From Streptomyces griseorubiginosus (lineage in GTDB: Bacteria > Actinomycetota > Actinomycetes > Streptomycetales > Streptomycetaceae), in contig NZ_KQ948736.1 of the NCBI RefSeq assembly GCF_001514195.1, positions 974,600 to 1,038,599 of the forward strand: 64,000 nt of DNA, written 5' to 3'. Position 1 is the stretch's first letter, and every line of letters begins with the position of its first letter. The notes beneath the pieces are model-generated. The model worked only from the letters and a program-made list of their open reading frames with translations. It was not told where the DNA came from and searched no databases. A program made the position numbers and the translations under genes. Below, piece after piece: positions 38,854 through 46,831 of this stretch.

Positions 38854-39523
38854 GCGGGATTGCCTCTTTCATGAGGTGAGGGTGGGTGAGGGGGGAGCGC
38901 GGACGCATGGCGGCGTCCGCCGTTGCCGACCCGTCACGCCTTCTCCGTACGTGACGGACCGGCAACGGCAGCCGGCCGGTGACCGGCCGAGGCCCTATGG
39001 GGGAGGGCTCCGGTCGGGCCGGGCGGGAGGTGGCCGGCCCGATGCGACCCCAGGGGGGAAAGCGGTCGCACGGGTGCCGGTGGAGGGTCGAACTCGGGCG
39101 GTACAGAGCCCGTGAGGGACAGATGGTCCGGGAAAGCGGACAGGTACCGCCCGAAGGCTTGGATCCGGCGCCACGGATCCGGGGGAAGCCAGGAGAGTTG
39201 TAGACCTGATCATCCGTCAACGTCAAGGCGTTGTAAGGCAGTTGATCTTCAATTCGCGCTTTTTTCTGCATGTCGGGCCGTTGTGGATCACGGATGGCAC
39301 ATAATCAACACCCTTTACTCACAACTTGCTTGACCCATGAGCGTAACCGCCGGTAACTTCCGTGGCGTTACTGCGGAGTACGCACCGGAAAGCCCTTGCA
39401 GCCGCCGGGAGGTGTGAAGGGGCGTGCACCGCAGCCGATGTCCGCGCCAGGACACCGAGCCACTGAAGCCGCACATCCGCACGTGAGCCCCACTTGCGTT
39501 GACTAAGTCCCTGGGAGCAGCAC
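38854..39523. other. 670-bp divergent intergenic region
   Basis: No protein gene is evident. The left part (38870-39090) is the leader side of the secreted-protein gene. The centre holds nested inverted repeats (39094-39190, listed as a possible RNA), then a small hairpin CAACG-N6-CGTTG at 39218-39233 and a T6 run at 39260-39265. The AT-richer stretch 39200-39320 may contain the promoter of the DUF6230 operon. Confidence 0.6.
39094..39190 (+). ncRNA. Possible structured RNA element (three-way junction plus hairpin)
   Basis: An 11-bp perfect stem (TCGGGCGGTAC at 39094-39104 pairing with 39144-39154) encloses two hairpins. One is CCC-GTGA-GGG (39109-39118), whose loop fits GNRA. The other is GTCCG-GGAAAG-CGGAC (39126-39141). 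A second module follows at once: GGATCCG-N6-CGGATCC (39161-39180) extended by GGCTT/AAGCC around a G5 bulge. The plus strand is preferred because of the GNRA-like loop. I could not match it to a known riboswitch. It lies 330-430 bp upstream of the DUF6230 gene. Confidence 0.4.
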
Positions 39524-40186
39524 ATGGCCTCGTCCGTCGGCAACACCTTCGAGACCCCCGAAAGCGGTTCACCACAAGTCCCCGACGGCTCCGCGAGACG
39601 CGGACGGGTCCGGGGCCGCCGGGCCGCGATCATGGCGGTGCCGGCCGTCGCGATCACGGCGGGTCTCGCCATCATGACCGCCGAGGGTGCGCTCGGAGTC
39701 CAGTTCGCCATCTCCGGCATGCCGTTCACGGTCACCGCGACCGAGCTCAACGGCACCGGGTTCGAGCAGTTCGGCGGCCTCGACAACATGGCGGACAACA
39801 GCCCGAACGCCGGTGACACCGGTGGGCAGGTCCTCGTGATGACCTCCGCCATCAAGAACGCGACCCTCACCAAGCTGTGCCAGAGCGTCGACCTCGGTGG
39901 CACCAACCTGCTCATCAAGGCGGGCCAGGGCACCAAGAAGGTCGAGGCGACCGACCTCACCACGGACTCCACCGAACTGTCCGGTGACGCCTCCTTCAAC
40001 AACATCGAGATCGGCAACGACGCCAGCACCCTCACCAAGGCGGGCGTCAAGGGTCCGCTCGGCGTCTTCAGCCAGCAGGCCGACACGGTCTACATCGCCA
40101 ACCTGCGGCAGACCAACTACGCCACCACGGCGGGTGTCTTCAAGCTGCCCGGCCTCAAGATGAGCTTCAGCAGCTCGGGTTGCTGA
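39524..40186 (+). CDS. DUF6230-family exported/membrane protein
   Basis: A 220-aa protein. A cytoplasmic Ser/Arg-rich N-terminus of about 34 residues precedes one hydrophobic segment (IMAVPAVAITAGLAIMTAEG). An extracellular domain follows, rich in Asn, Thr and Gly, with KLCQSVDLGG and a C-terminal Cys (SSSGC). I recognise it as DUF6230, often mis-annotated as cholesterol esterase; there is no lipase motif. Its TGA overlaps the ATG of the next gene (TGATG), so the two are coupled. Function unknown, probably at the cell envelope. Confidence 0.85.
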   Translation: MASSVGNTFETPESGSPQVPDGSARRGRVRGRRAAIMAVPAVAITAGLAIMTAEGALGVQFAISGMPFTVTATELNGTGFEQFGGLDNMADNSPNAGDTGGQVLVMTSAIKNATLTKLCQSVDLGGTNLLIKAGQGTKKVEATDLTTDSTELSGDASFNNIEIGNDASTLTKAGVKGPLGVFSQQADTVYIANLRQTNYATTAGVFKLPGLKMSFSSSGC

Positions 40187-40743
40187 TGGAGAGCCAGGGG
40201 CCGCTGGACGGCCAGGAGCCGGTGGACGGCGGCCGGCCCGTCGACGGAGGACAACCTGCCGTCGAACAGGACGCGTTCACCCGCTGGGTGTACGGACGCC
40301 CCTTCTGGGGTGGGCTGTGGCTCACCCTCGGCGGGGCCTGGATCCTGCTCACCATGAAGGCCTCGATCAAGGTCGTCATGCATGTCGGGATGCAGGGGGT
40401 GGCGGGCTATCTCCTGCCGACCCTGATGCTCCTGGTGGGTCTGCTGATCCTCTTCAGCCCGGGGCAGCGGCTGTTCTACTCGATCGTCGGCGTCCTGTGC
40501 TCCATGGGCACCTGGCTCACCTCGAACCTGGGCGGCTTCATGGTCGGCCTCCTGCTGGGGGTCGTGGGCAGCGTCCTCACCTTCGGCTGGCTGCCCGAGC
40601 AGGACCAGCGGGTGAGCCGCCGCGACCGGCGCAAGCAGGGGCAGCGGACGGCGCAGGACGGACCGTCGTACGACACCGACCGGCCCGGCGAGGGCGCAGG
40701 CACGGCCCCGATGGCCACGGGCACCCCGCAGACCGCGCAGTGA
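40186..40743 (+). CDS. DUF6114-family membrane protein
   Basis: A 185-aa protein with a Gly/Pro/Asp-rich N-terminal tail containing VDGG repeats and four hydrophobic helices between about residues 42 and 132. One is LPTLMLLVGLLILFSPGQRL. A charged C-terminal tail (RRDRRKQGQR) follows. It matches DUF6114, which regularly accompanies DUF6230 in Streptomyces. The start overlaps the DUF6230 stop. The pair probably works together in the envelope; the activity is unknown. Confidence 0.87.
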   Translation: MESQGPLDGQEPVDGGRPVDGGQPAVEQDAFTRWVYGRPFWGGLWLTLGGAWILLTMKASIKVVMHVGMQGVAGYLLPTLMLLVGLLILFSPGQRLFYSIVGVLCSMGTWLTSNLGGFMVGLLLGVVGSVLTFGWLPEQDQRVSRRDRRKQGQRTAQDGPSYDTDRPGEGAGTAPMATGTPQTAQ

Positions 40744-41238
40744 CCCGAACCCAGCGTTAGCCCCACCCCCGCGGACCGCCGGATCCGCACCCCCTCCCGG
40801 GACCGAACCGCGCAGGCACCACCCGCTACACCGGGCAGCCTGCGCGGTTCGCCGCGTTCGCCCTGGGCGCCGCTTTGGCCCGGGGCGCCGCGTTCACCTC
40901 GGGTGCCGCGTTCGCCGTGGGCGCCGTGGGCGCCGTGGGCGCCGTGGGCGCCGTGGGCGCCGTGGCCTCGGCGCATCCTGGTCGTCTCGCGGACCCCGCC
41001 GACGCGGACCCGCGAAGTCACCCCCGCTCCCTTCCCGAACCACACCGCGCAGACACCGACCGCCTCACCCACCGGGCAGCCTGCGCGGTTGCACGCGTCT
41101 CCCCCCGGCGCCGCACCCGACGAACCACCCGGCAGCCCGCAGTCACCCCCGCACCCTCCCCCGCACCGCACCGCACCGCACCGCGCAGAGACCACCCCGC
41201 ACCACCCCCACCACCCCGCACCGCGCGGACGCCGCCCC
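40744..41238. other. 495-bp intergenic region made of decayed repeats
   Basis: No gene is supported. It contains two imperfect copies (40828-40873 and 41070-41112) of the 3' end of the adjacent peptidase E-like gene, each with CCGGGCAGCCTGCGCGG. It also holds a 9-bp array (40914-40967) and a run of CCGCA words near 41160-41190. CTGCGCGGT-like words recur between the copies, suggesting repeated segmental duplication and decay. Confidence 0.75.
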
Positions 41239-41292
41239 TCACACCCCGGGCAGCCTGCGTGGCTCGACGCGTTCCTCTCGGGTGCTGGTGCC
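40828..41292 (-). repeat. Three diverged copies of the peptidase E gene 3' end
   Basis: Copies at 40828-40873, 41070-41112 and 41244-41292; the last is the real gene end. On the minus strand copy 1 still reads ERGEPRRLPGV, beside the true C-terminus ERVEPRRLPGV. Distances between copies are about 242 and 174 bp. Confidence 0.8.
40914..40967. repeat. 9-bp tandem repeat, six copies
   Basis: Five exact copies of GCCGTGGGC and a sixth ending GCC, from 40914. Low-complexity; the minus frame would read Ala-His-Gly repeats, which I do not believe are translated. Confidence 0.9.
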
Positions 41293-41970
41293 GTCGCGGG
41301 TGACGGTCCAGGCGGACTTGCCGGGGATCTCCGTGACGGCCTCGACGAGTTCGGTGCCGCGGTAGACGAGGCCCACGCCGTCGTCCGTGCAGTGGGTCTC
41401 GGGCAAAGTGCCGTCCGCCACGAGCCGGTGGACCAGGGGGCGGCGGCCGGGGTCGCTGTCGTAGTGCACCCCGTTGCCGTACGGCAGAAGGCCCAACCCG
41501 TCGGTTAGCGGGCGGAGTTCGGGGCCGTACGAGTCGGTGGTGCCGCCCTGGAACCAGCACAGGGAGCCCGCGCTGACACCGCTCAGCACCACGCCGGACT
41601 CCCATGCCCGGCGCATGATCCGGTCGAGGCCGTGGACCCGCCACACGGCGAGCAGGTTCGCCGCGGAGCCGCCCATCACCCACACCACGTCCTGCTCCAG
41701 GACGGTGCCCTCGACGTCGTCCAGGTTGGGCATGGGGAAGAGATGGAGCGGGGTGAGGTCGAAGCCGGCCACCCGGGCCGCCTCGTGCATCCGGGACGTG
41801 AAGTGCTCGGCGTCCCCGATGGCCGTACCGACGTACATCACGCGCGGTCTGCGCCCGTGGACGCCCGACAGGTCGACCGCGTGGTGCACCAGCGCGTGGA
41901 AGGACACCATGGTGCGGCCACCGGCGCGGTGACCTCCGGAGGTCGCGACGATCGTCGGTTCTGTGGCCAT
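41239..41970 (-). CDS. Peptidase E-like (S51 family) serine peptidase
   Basis: A 243-aa protein with the class-I-glutaminase-like fold of S51 peptidases (dipeptidase E, cyanophycinase). The nucleophile Ser is in LSGVSAGSLCWF, preceded by VVWVMGGSAANLLAVWR and followed by HYDSDPGRRPLVHRL with a candidate His. Dipeptidase E cuts Asp-X dipeptides; the exact substrate here is unknown. The ATG begins MATEPTIVATSGGH. It stands alone; its 3' end has been duplicated downstream. Confidence 0.9.
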   Translation of the reverse strand: MATEPTIVATSGGHRAGGRTMVSFHALVHHAVDLSGVHGRRPRVMYVGTAIGDAEHFTSRMHEAARVAGFDLTPLHLFPMPNLDDVEGTVLEQDVVWVMGGSAANLLAVWRVHGLDRIMRRAWESGVVLSGVSAGSLCWFQGGTTDSYGPELRPLTDGLGLLPYGNGVHYDSDPGRRPLVHRLVADGTLPETHCTDDGVGLVYRGTELVEAVTEIPGKSAWTVTRDGTSTREERVEPRRLPGV

Positions 41971-42215
41971 TCACGTGATCCTAGCCAGCGGCACCCGCCC
42001 GCCGCCGTCACCCTCCGCCGCCCTTCACTGCCCTCCGTCGGAAAGATCATTACGATGCGGAACCGAGAAGTCACTACAAGGGGCTGATCACTTGACTACC
42101 GGCGGTCACACGCGGTTGGCTCCTGGCCAGTGAAAGTTCAAACGGTCGACGCGCCCGCGTTCCGGCCGTCCTTTCGCGTTCCGCCTGCTCGGCCGCACAG
42201 CGAGGTGCCGCACCC

Positions 42216-43226
42216 ATGAACCCTCCTCCCCCACCTCGGGCCCGCTCCGGATTCCTGTCCGCCGCCGCCGTGGCCTGCGTCGTCGTCCTGCTGCTCACCG
42301 GCTGCTCCGGCTCCGGCTCCGGCGACACGGGGCTCGCCGCGGGCACGGACGGCGCGGGCACCGCACGGATGAAGATCGCCCTGCTCACCCACGCCGGCAA
42401 GGACGACGCCTTCTGGGAGCTCGTGCGCAAGGGAGCCGCCACCGCCGCCGCGAAGGACGGTGTCGAGCTGACCTACGCCAACGACTCCGACCCGGCGGGC
42501 CAGGCCCAGCTGGTGCGGGACGCGATCGGCGACCGCGTCGACGGCATCGCGGTGACCCTGGCCAAGCCGGCCGCCATGAAGGCACCGGTGGCCGCCGCCC
42601 TCGCGGCGGGCATCCCGGTGGTCGGTCTCAACTCCGGTATCGACGCCTGGAAGTCGCAGGGCCTGCTCGAGTACTTCGGCCAGGACGAGAGCGTCGCCGG
42701 CGCGGCCGTGGGGAACAAGCTGAACGGCCTGGGGGTCAAGCACGCGCTGTGCGTCATCCACGAGCGGGGCAACGTCGCCCTGGAGGCGCGCTGCGCCGGC
42801 GTGAAGAAGACGTTCGGCGGCGAGACCGAGAACCTCTACGTGGAGGGCACCGACGCCGACGCGGTGGACGCGGTGCTCACCGCGAAGCTGCGGCAGGAGC
42901 CCGGGATCGACGAAGTCGTCACCCTGGGCGCGCAGTTCGCGCTGGACGCGGTGGGTTCGGTGAAGGCGGCGGGCAGCAGGGCCCACGTCGCCACCTTCGA
43001 CCTCAACAACGACCTGGTCAAGGCGATCCGCGCCGGGAACGTACAGTTCGCGGTCGACCAGCAGCCGTACCTCCAGGGCTACCTCGCGGTGGACTCGCTG
43101 TGGTTGTACCGGCACAACGGCAACATCAGCGGGGGCGGCGTGGCCCCCGTGCTCACCGGGCCCGCCTTCGTCACCCGGACGAATGTCGCAGCCGTCGCGA
43201 AGTTCGCCGCCGCCGGCACCCGTTGA
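42216..43226 (+). CDS. Substrate-binding lipoprotein of the sugar-binding (PBP type 1) family
   Basis: A 336-aa lipoprotein with the lipobox LLLTGC (Cys30). The mature part resembles ribose/autoinducer-type periplasmic binding proteins (KIALLTHAGKDDAFWELVRKG split over strand and helix, YANDSDPAGQ, GIPVVGLNSGID, VATFDLNNDLVKAI). It binds a small ligand outside the membrane. No permease or ATPase is nearby. Instead, a sensor-kinase gene (cvnA) starts 45 bp downstream on the same strand, so it probably presents a ligand to that sensor. Confidence 0.9.
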   Translation: MNPPPPPRARSGFLSAAAVACVVVLLLTGCSGSGSGDTGLAAGTDGAGTARMKIALLTHAGKDDAFWELVRKGAATAAAKDGVELTYANDSDPAGQAQLVRDAIGDRVDGIAVTLAKPAAMKAPVAAALAAGIPVVGLNSGIDAWKSQGLLEYFGQDESVAGAAVGNKLNGLGVKHALCVIHERGNVALEARCAGVKKTFGGETENLYVEGTDADAVDAVLTAKLRQEPGIDEVVTLGAQFALDAVGSVKAAGSRAHVATFDLNNDLVKAIRAGNVQFAVDQQPYLQGYLAVDSLWLYRHNGNISGGGVAPVLTGPAFVTRTNVAAVAKFAAAGTR

Positions 43227-43271
43227 CCCCTACCTCGGGAAACCCCTCCCCCTGACCGCCCAAGGACGACC

Positions 43272-46037
43272 ATGCCCGACCGGAAAGGTGCCCGGCGCCG
43301 CCTCGGTTCCATACGTCTCTCCCTCATCCTGCTGGCGCTGGTGCCGAGCGTGACGCTCGCCGCCATGTGGGGTGTGACGACCACGCAGTTGTTCTCGGAG
43401 GGCCTGCGGCTGCGCTCGCAGACGGATCTCAGCCGGTCGACCGGCGCGATGGGCACCGAGACCACGCTCGCGCTCCAGGGGGAGCGTGCCGCCTCCGCCG
43501 CCTGGCTCACCGGGGTGCCCGGCGCGCGGGCGGTGCTGGACCGCAAGCGCGCGGACACCGACAAGGCGGTGGCCCAGCTCGTCGGTCACTCCGACCAGAT
43601 CCAGCAGGCGCCCGCGCGCGTCGCCGACAAGCTGTACTCGGTCCTCGGCTCGGTCGGCAGCCTGGAGTACTACCGCGGCCAGGTGGACCACCCCACCGAC
43701 ATCACCGCCGAGCAGGCCCTCGACCAGTACACGTCGATCATCGACGACCAGATCCACGCCTTCCAGCAGCTCTCCCAGGTCGACGACGGCGACCTCACCT
43801 CGCAGGCCGGTCCGCTCGTCGCCCTGGAACACGCGGCCGAGCTGACCTCCCAGGAGGACGTCGAACTCACCCTGGCCTGGCCCTCCGGGCACCTCGGCGA
43901 GAAGGACTGGGAGGAATTCGTCCAACTGGTGAACACGCGCCGCTGGCTGGTCGAGGACCAGATCGTGCCCGCGCTGAGCGGCAGCGCGAAGACACAGACC
44001 GAGCAGATCCTCGCGAGCGAGGACTGGCAGACCCTGCTGTCCGTCGAGGACCAGGTGCTGGCCGCACGGCCGTCCGACGGCACGGGGCAGGTGGCCCTGC
44101 CGAACGCGCGCAAGCGGTGGACGGCCGCGGTGGCCGAGGTCTCCGTCCGCTACAGCGCCCTGATCCGGCAGCAGACCTCGGGACTGCTGACCAGGAGCGC
44201 GGACAAGGCCCACGAGCAGCTCCTGACGGCCGCCACGCTCAGCGCCGCCGGACTGATCGCGCTGCTGATCTGCCTGGTCATGTCGTGGCGGATCACCCGT
44301 TCGCTGTCCCGGCGCCTGCGCGGCCTGCGGATGGCCACGCTGGGTCTCGCGCAGGAGCGGCTGCCGGACGTGGTGGCGCGGCTGGAGCGGGGCGAGAAGG
44401 TCGACGTGGACAGGGCCGCGCCGGAACTGGACTACGGCCCGGACGAACTCGGCCAGGTGGCCAAGGCGTTCAACACGGCACAGCGGACGGCCGTGGAGAC
44501 CGCCGTCGAACTCGCCGACACCCGGCGGGGGTTCCAGAAGGTGATCCTCGGGATCGCCCGGCAGAGCCAGAACCTCGTCAACCTCCAGCTCAGCAGGCTG
44601 GACACGCTGGAGCGCGAGCACCAGGACCCGGACGTCCTGGCGGGCCTGTACGAACTGGACTCCACGGCAAGCCAGTTGCGGCGGTACGAGGAGAACCTGG
44701 TCATCATCAGCGGCGGGCAGCCACGACGCAGCTGGACCGAGCCGGTCGCGCTGATCGACATCCTGCGCAGCGCGGTGGGCGAGGTCGCCGAGTACCAGCG
44801 GGTCGAGGTGCACACCGACGAGGAGGTCTGCCTGGCGCCGCCCGCGGTCGCGGACGTGATCCACCTGCTGGCCGAGCTGATCGAGAACGCCACGCTGTAC
44901 TCCCCCGCGCCGAGCCCGGTCGGGGTGCGGGCGGGGCTGGTCGCCAAGGGGCTGGTCGTCGAGGTCGAGGACCGGGGGCTCGGCATGTCGGAGGAGGAGT
45001 ACGCCTCCTTCAACACCCACCTGGCCGAGGCGCCCAAGTTCGACGTGGTCGCCCTCGCCGACGACCTCCGCCTCGGCATGTTCGTCATCGCCCGGCTCGC
45101 CAACCGCCACGGCATCCAGGTGACGTTGCGGTCCTCGCCGTACGGGGGGACGACGGCGATCGTGCTGATCCCGCACGAGATCGTCGTACGGGACGAGGCC
45201 GGGGCGGACGCTTCGGGCGCCGCCGGTGCGACGGGCTCCGCCGGTGCGACAGGCTCCGGCGGTGCCTCGTACGGCGACCCGGGTGCGGCGGACGGGCTCG
45301 CGGAGGTGTCGAGCGGCCCCGCGAGGACGGCGCGCGCGGCGGGAGCCGGCCGTACGGCGGGCACGGCGGGAGCGGGCCGTACGGCGGGCACGGCGGCCGG
45401 TGCCGGTACGACGGACTCCACGGCGCTCCCGAGCTCGCCGGACACGGCGGGGGCGGAGCACGGCGGGGTCCCGGCGGCTGCCGGGGAAGGCGGCACGAAC
45501 GGCGAAGACGGCATGGGCCGTTCCTCGGGCACGGTCGGCCCGGACGCGGCGGACTCGGCGCGCGCGCAGGACGCTCAGGGCGCGCAGAACCCGCAGGACG
45601 CCCACGGTGCCGGGGCCGCTGTCACCGCCCCCCGGGCCGACGGGCTCGCCCCGCTGCCCCGGCGGGTGCCGCAGACCAGCCTCGCCGTGGAGCTGCGGGA
45701 GGAGGCCCCGGACGCCGGTGCGGAGGAGTGCGACACCGAGGACTTCACGGCGGACCACGCGGCCTCCTCGCTCGCCGGGTTCCAGCGTGGCACCCGACGC
45801 GCCCGCGACGAGGACGACGCCCTCGACGGCCCGCAGGACCCGGAGGGTTCGCAGGATCCGGAGAGCTCGCGGGACCCGGTCGCCGACAGCGCCGCAGCCG
45901 ACGTACCGAAAGAGGTCACCGCGTACGGGACGGACCCGCTCGGCACCCCCGGCGACCGCGAGCCCCCCGAAGGCCCCCAGGACGCCCCGCAGGACCCGGC
46001 CGTCGCCGCCCGCGGTCCCCACACCGATCGCTCATGA
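43272..46037 (+). CDS. cvnA: Conservon 1 sensor kinase-like protein CvnA (H-box His replaced)
   Basis: A 921-aa membrane protein. TM1 at about residues 17-37, an extracellular NIT-type sensor domain, TM2 at about 318-340, HAMP-like region, then a histidine-kinase ATPase domain (N-box LAELIENATLYSP near residue 533, G1 EDRGLGMS). In the dimerisation helix, where relatives have LDHxA, this protein has ELDSTASQL, so the acceptor His is Ser464. The last 280 residues are disordered and Ala/Gly/Thr-rich with internal repeats. It heads the cvnABCD operon, whose products form a membrane complex likened to a G-protein-coupled system. Confidence 0.93.
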   Translation: MPDRKGARRRLGSIRLSLILLALVPSVTLAAMWGVTTTQLFSEGLRLRSQTDLSRSTGAMGTETTLALQGERAASAAWLTGVPGARAVLDRKRADTDKAVAQLVGHSDQIQQAPARVADKLYSVLGSVGSLEYYRGQVDHPTDITAEQALDQYTSIIDDQIHAFQQLSQVDDGDLTSQAGPLVALEHAAELTSQEDVELTLAWPSGHLGEKDWEEFVQLVNTRRWLVEDQIVPALSGSAKTQTEQILASEDWQTLLSVEDQVLAARPSDGTGQVALPNARKRWTAAVAEVSVRYSALIRQQTSGLLTRSADKAHEQLLTAATLSAAGLIALLICLVMSWRITRSLSRRLRGLRMATLGLAQERLPDVVARLERGEKVDVDRAAPELDYGPDELGQVAKAFNTAQRTAVETAVELADTRRGFQKVILGIARQSQNLVNLQLSRLDTLEREHQDPDVLAGLYELDSTASQLRRYEENLVIISGGQPRRSWTEPVALIDILRSAVGEVAEYQRVEVHTDEEVCLAPPAVADVIHLLAELIENATLYSPAPSPVGVRAGLVAKGLVVEVEDRGLGMSEEEYASFNTHLAEAPKFDVVALADDLRLGMFVIARLANRHGIQVTLRSSPYGGTTAIVLIPHEIVVRDEAGADASGAAGATGSAGATGSGGASYGDPGAADGLAEVSSGPARTARAAGAGRTAGTAGAGRTAGTAAGAGTTDSTALPSSPDTAGAEHGGVPAAAGEGGTNGEDGMGRSSGTVGPDAADSARAQDAQGAQNPQDAHGAGAAVTAPRADGLAPLPRRVPQTSLAVELREEAPDAGAEECDTEDFTADHAASSLAGFQRGTRRARDEDDALDGPQDPEGSQDPESSRDPVADSAAADVPKEVTAYGTDPLGTPGDREPPEGPQDAPQDPAVAARGPHTDRS

Positions 46038-46047
46038 AGGACACGCC

Positions 46048-46470
46048 ATGACACGCCCCACCCCCGCCACGCACACCCAGCTGGACCAGCTGCTCACCGG
46101 ACTCGTGGAGCGGGTCGCCGACGTGACGCAGGCCGTCGTGCTCTCCGAGGACGGGCTGGTCGTCAGCAAGTCCACCGGGTTCCTGCGCGACGACGCCGAG
46201 CGGCTGGCGGCGACCGCGTCCGGTCTGATGAGCCTCAGCAAGGGCGTCAGCATGGACTTCCGGGGCGGCCCGGTGCGCCAGGCGCTCATCGAGATGGCCA
46301 ACAGCTTCCTGATCCTGACCTCGGCCGGGCCCGGCGCGCACCTCGTCGTCCTCACCGGGCCGAACGCCGATGTCGGTGTCGTGGCGTACCAGATGAACAT
46401 GCTGGTGAAGAAGATCGGCGAGCACCTCAGCGCGGCACCGCGGGCCGGCATCGGCCCCACCGGCGGGTGA
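46048..46470 (+). CDS. cvnB: Conservon 1 Roadblock/LC7 protein CvnB
   Basis: A 140-aa Roadblock/LC7-domain protein (TQLDQLLTGLVERVADVTQA, VVLSEDGLVVSKS, ERLAATASGLMSLS, AYQMNMLVKKIGEHL). Members of this family act as GTPase-interacting or GAP-like partners of the CvnD GTPase. ATG 10 bp after cvnA with GAAGGA upstream. The C-terminus is short and Gly/Pro-rich. It is followed by cvnC one base after its stop. Confidence 0.95.
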   Translation: MTRPTPATHTQLDQLLTGLVERVADVTQAVVLSEDGLVVSKSTGFLRDDAERLAATASGLMSLSKGVSMDFRGGPVRQALIEMANSFLILTSAGPGAHLVVLTGPNADVGVVAYQMNMLVKKIGEHLSAAPRAGIGPTGG

Positions 46471-46471
46471 G

Positions 46472-46831
46472 GTGACCGACAGCGACGCGGCGGGCCGGCT
46501 GGTGCGGCCGTTCGCCCTGACCGGCGGACGGACGCGGCCCAGCCGTGCCGACTTCACCCTCATCACGACGGTGACCGCGGTGGACCCGCCACCGGAGCGG
46601 GCCCGGCGCCCGCAACCCGAGCAGAGCCGCATCCTGCGCCGGTGCGTCCGCCCGGTCGCCGTGGCGGAACTGGCCGCGCTGCTGGACCTGCCGGTCAGCG
46701 TGGTCGTCATCATGCTCTGCGATCTGCTGGAGGCGGGCCTGATCACCGCGCATCCCCCGCGCCCGGTCTCGCCCCGCAGCCCGGATCTGGACCTGTTGCA
46801 GAAAGTGAGGGAAGGCCTTGGCCGGCTCTGA
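46472..46831 (+). CDS. cvnC: Conservon 1 DUF742 protein CvnC
   Basis: A 119-aa DUF742 protein (RLVRPFALTGGRTRPSR at the start, then a winged-helix-like region CVRPVAVAELAALLDLPVS). GTG start one base after the cvnB stop. Its 3' end overlaps cvnD by 14 bp. Its role in the conservon complex is not established; the helix-turn-helix character suggests binding to protein or DNA. Confidence 0.93.
   Translation: MTDSDAAGRLVRPFALTGGRTRPSRADFTLITTVTAVDPPPERARRPQPEQSRILRRCVRPVAVAELAALLDLPVSVVVIMLCDLLEAGLITAHPPRPVSPRSPDLDLLQKVREGLGRL

Noticed and set aside
39094..39204. Cobalamin riboswitch, because of AAGCCAGGAGA near 39186
   Set aside because: The words upstream do not fit the rest of the cobalamin consensus and the surrounding pairing is different; only a B12-box-like fragment is present.
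40875..41303. Small proteins with Ala-Val-Gly or Pro-rich repeats in the gap before the peptidase E-like gene
   Set aside because: They derive from the 9-bp array and decayed gene-end copies; no ribosome site and extreme low complexity.
43230..46022. A long minus-strand frame opposite conservon 1 CvnA
   Set aside because: CvnA has intact domain motifs on the plus strand; the antisense frame shows only composition bias.
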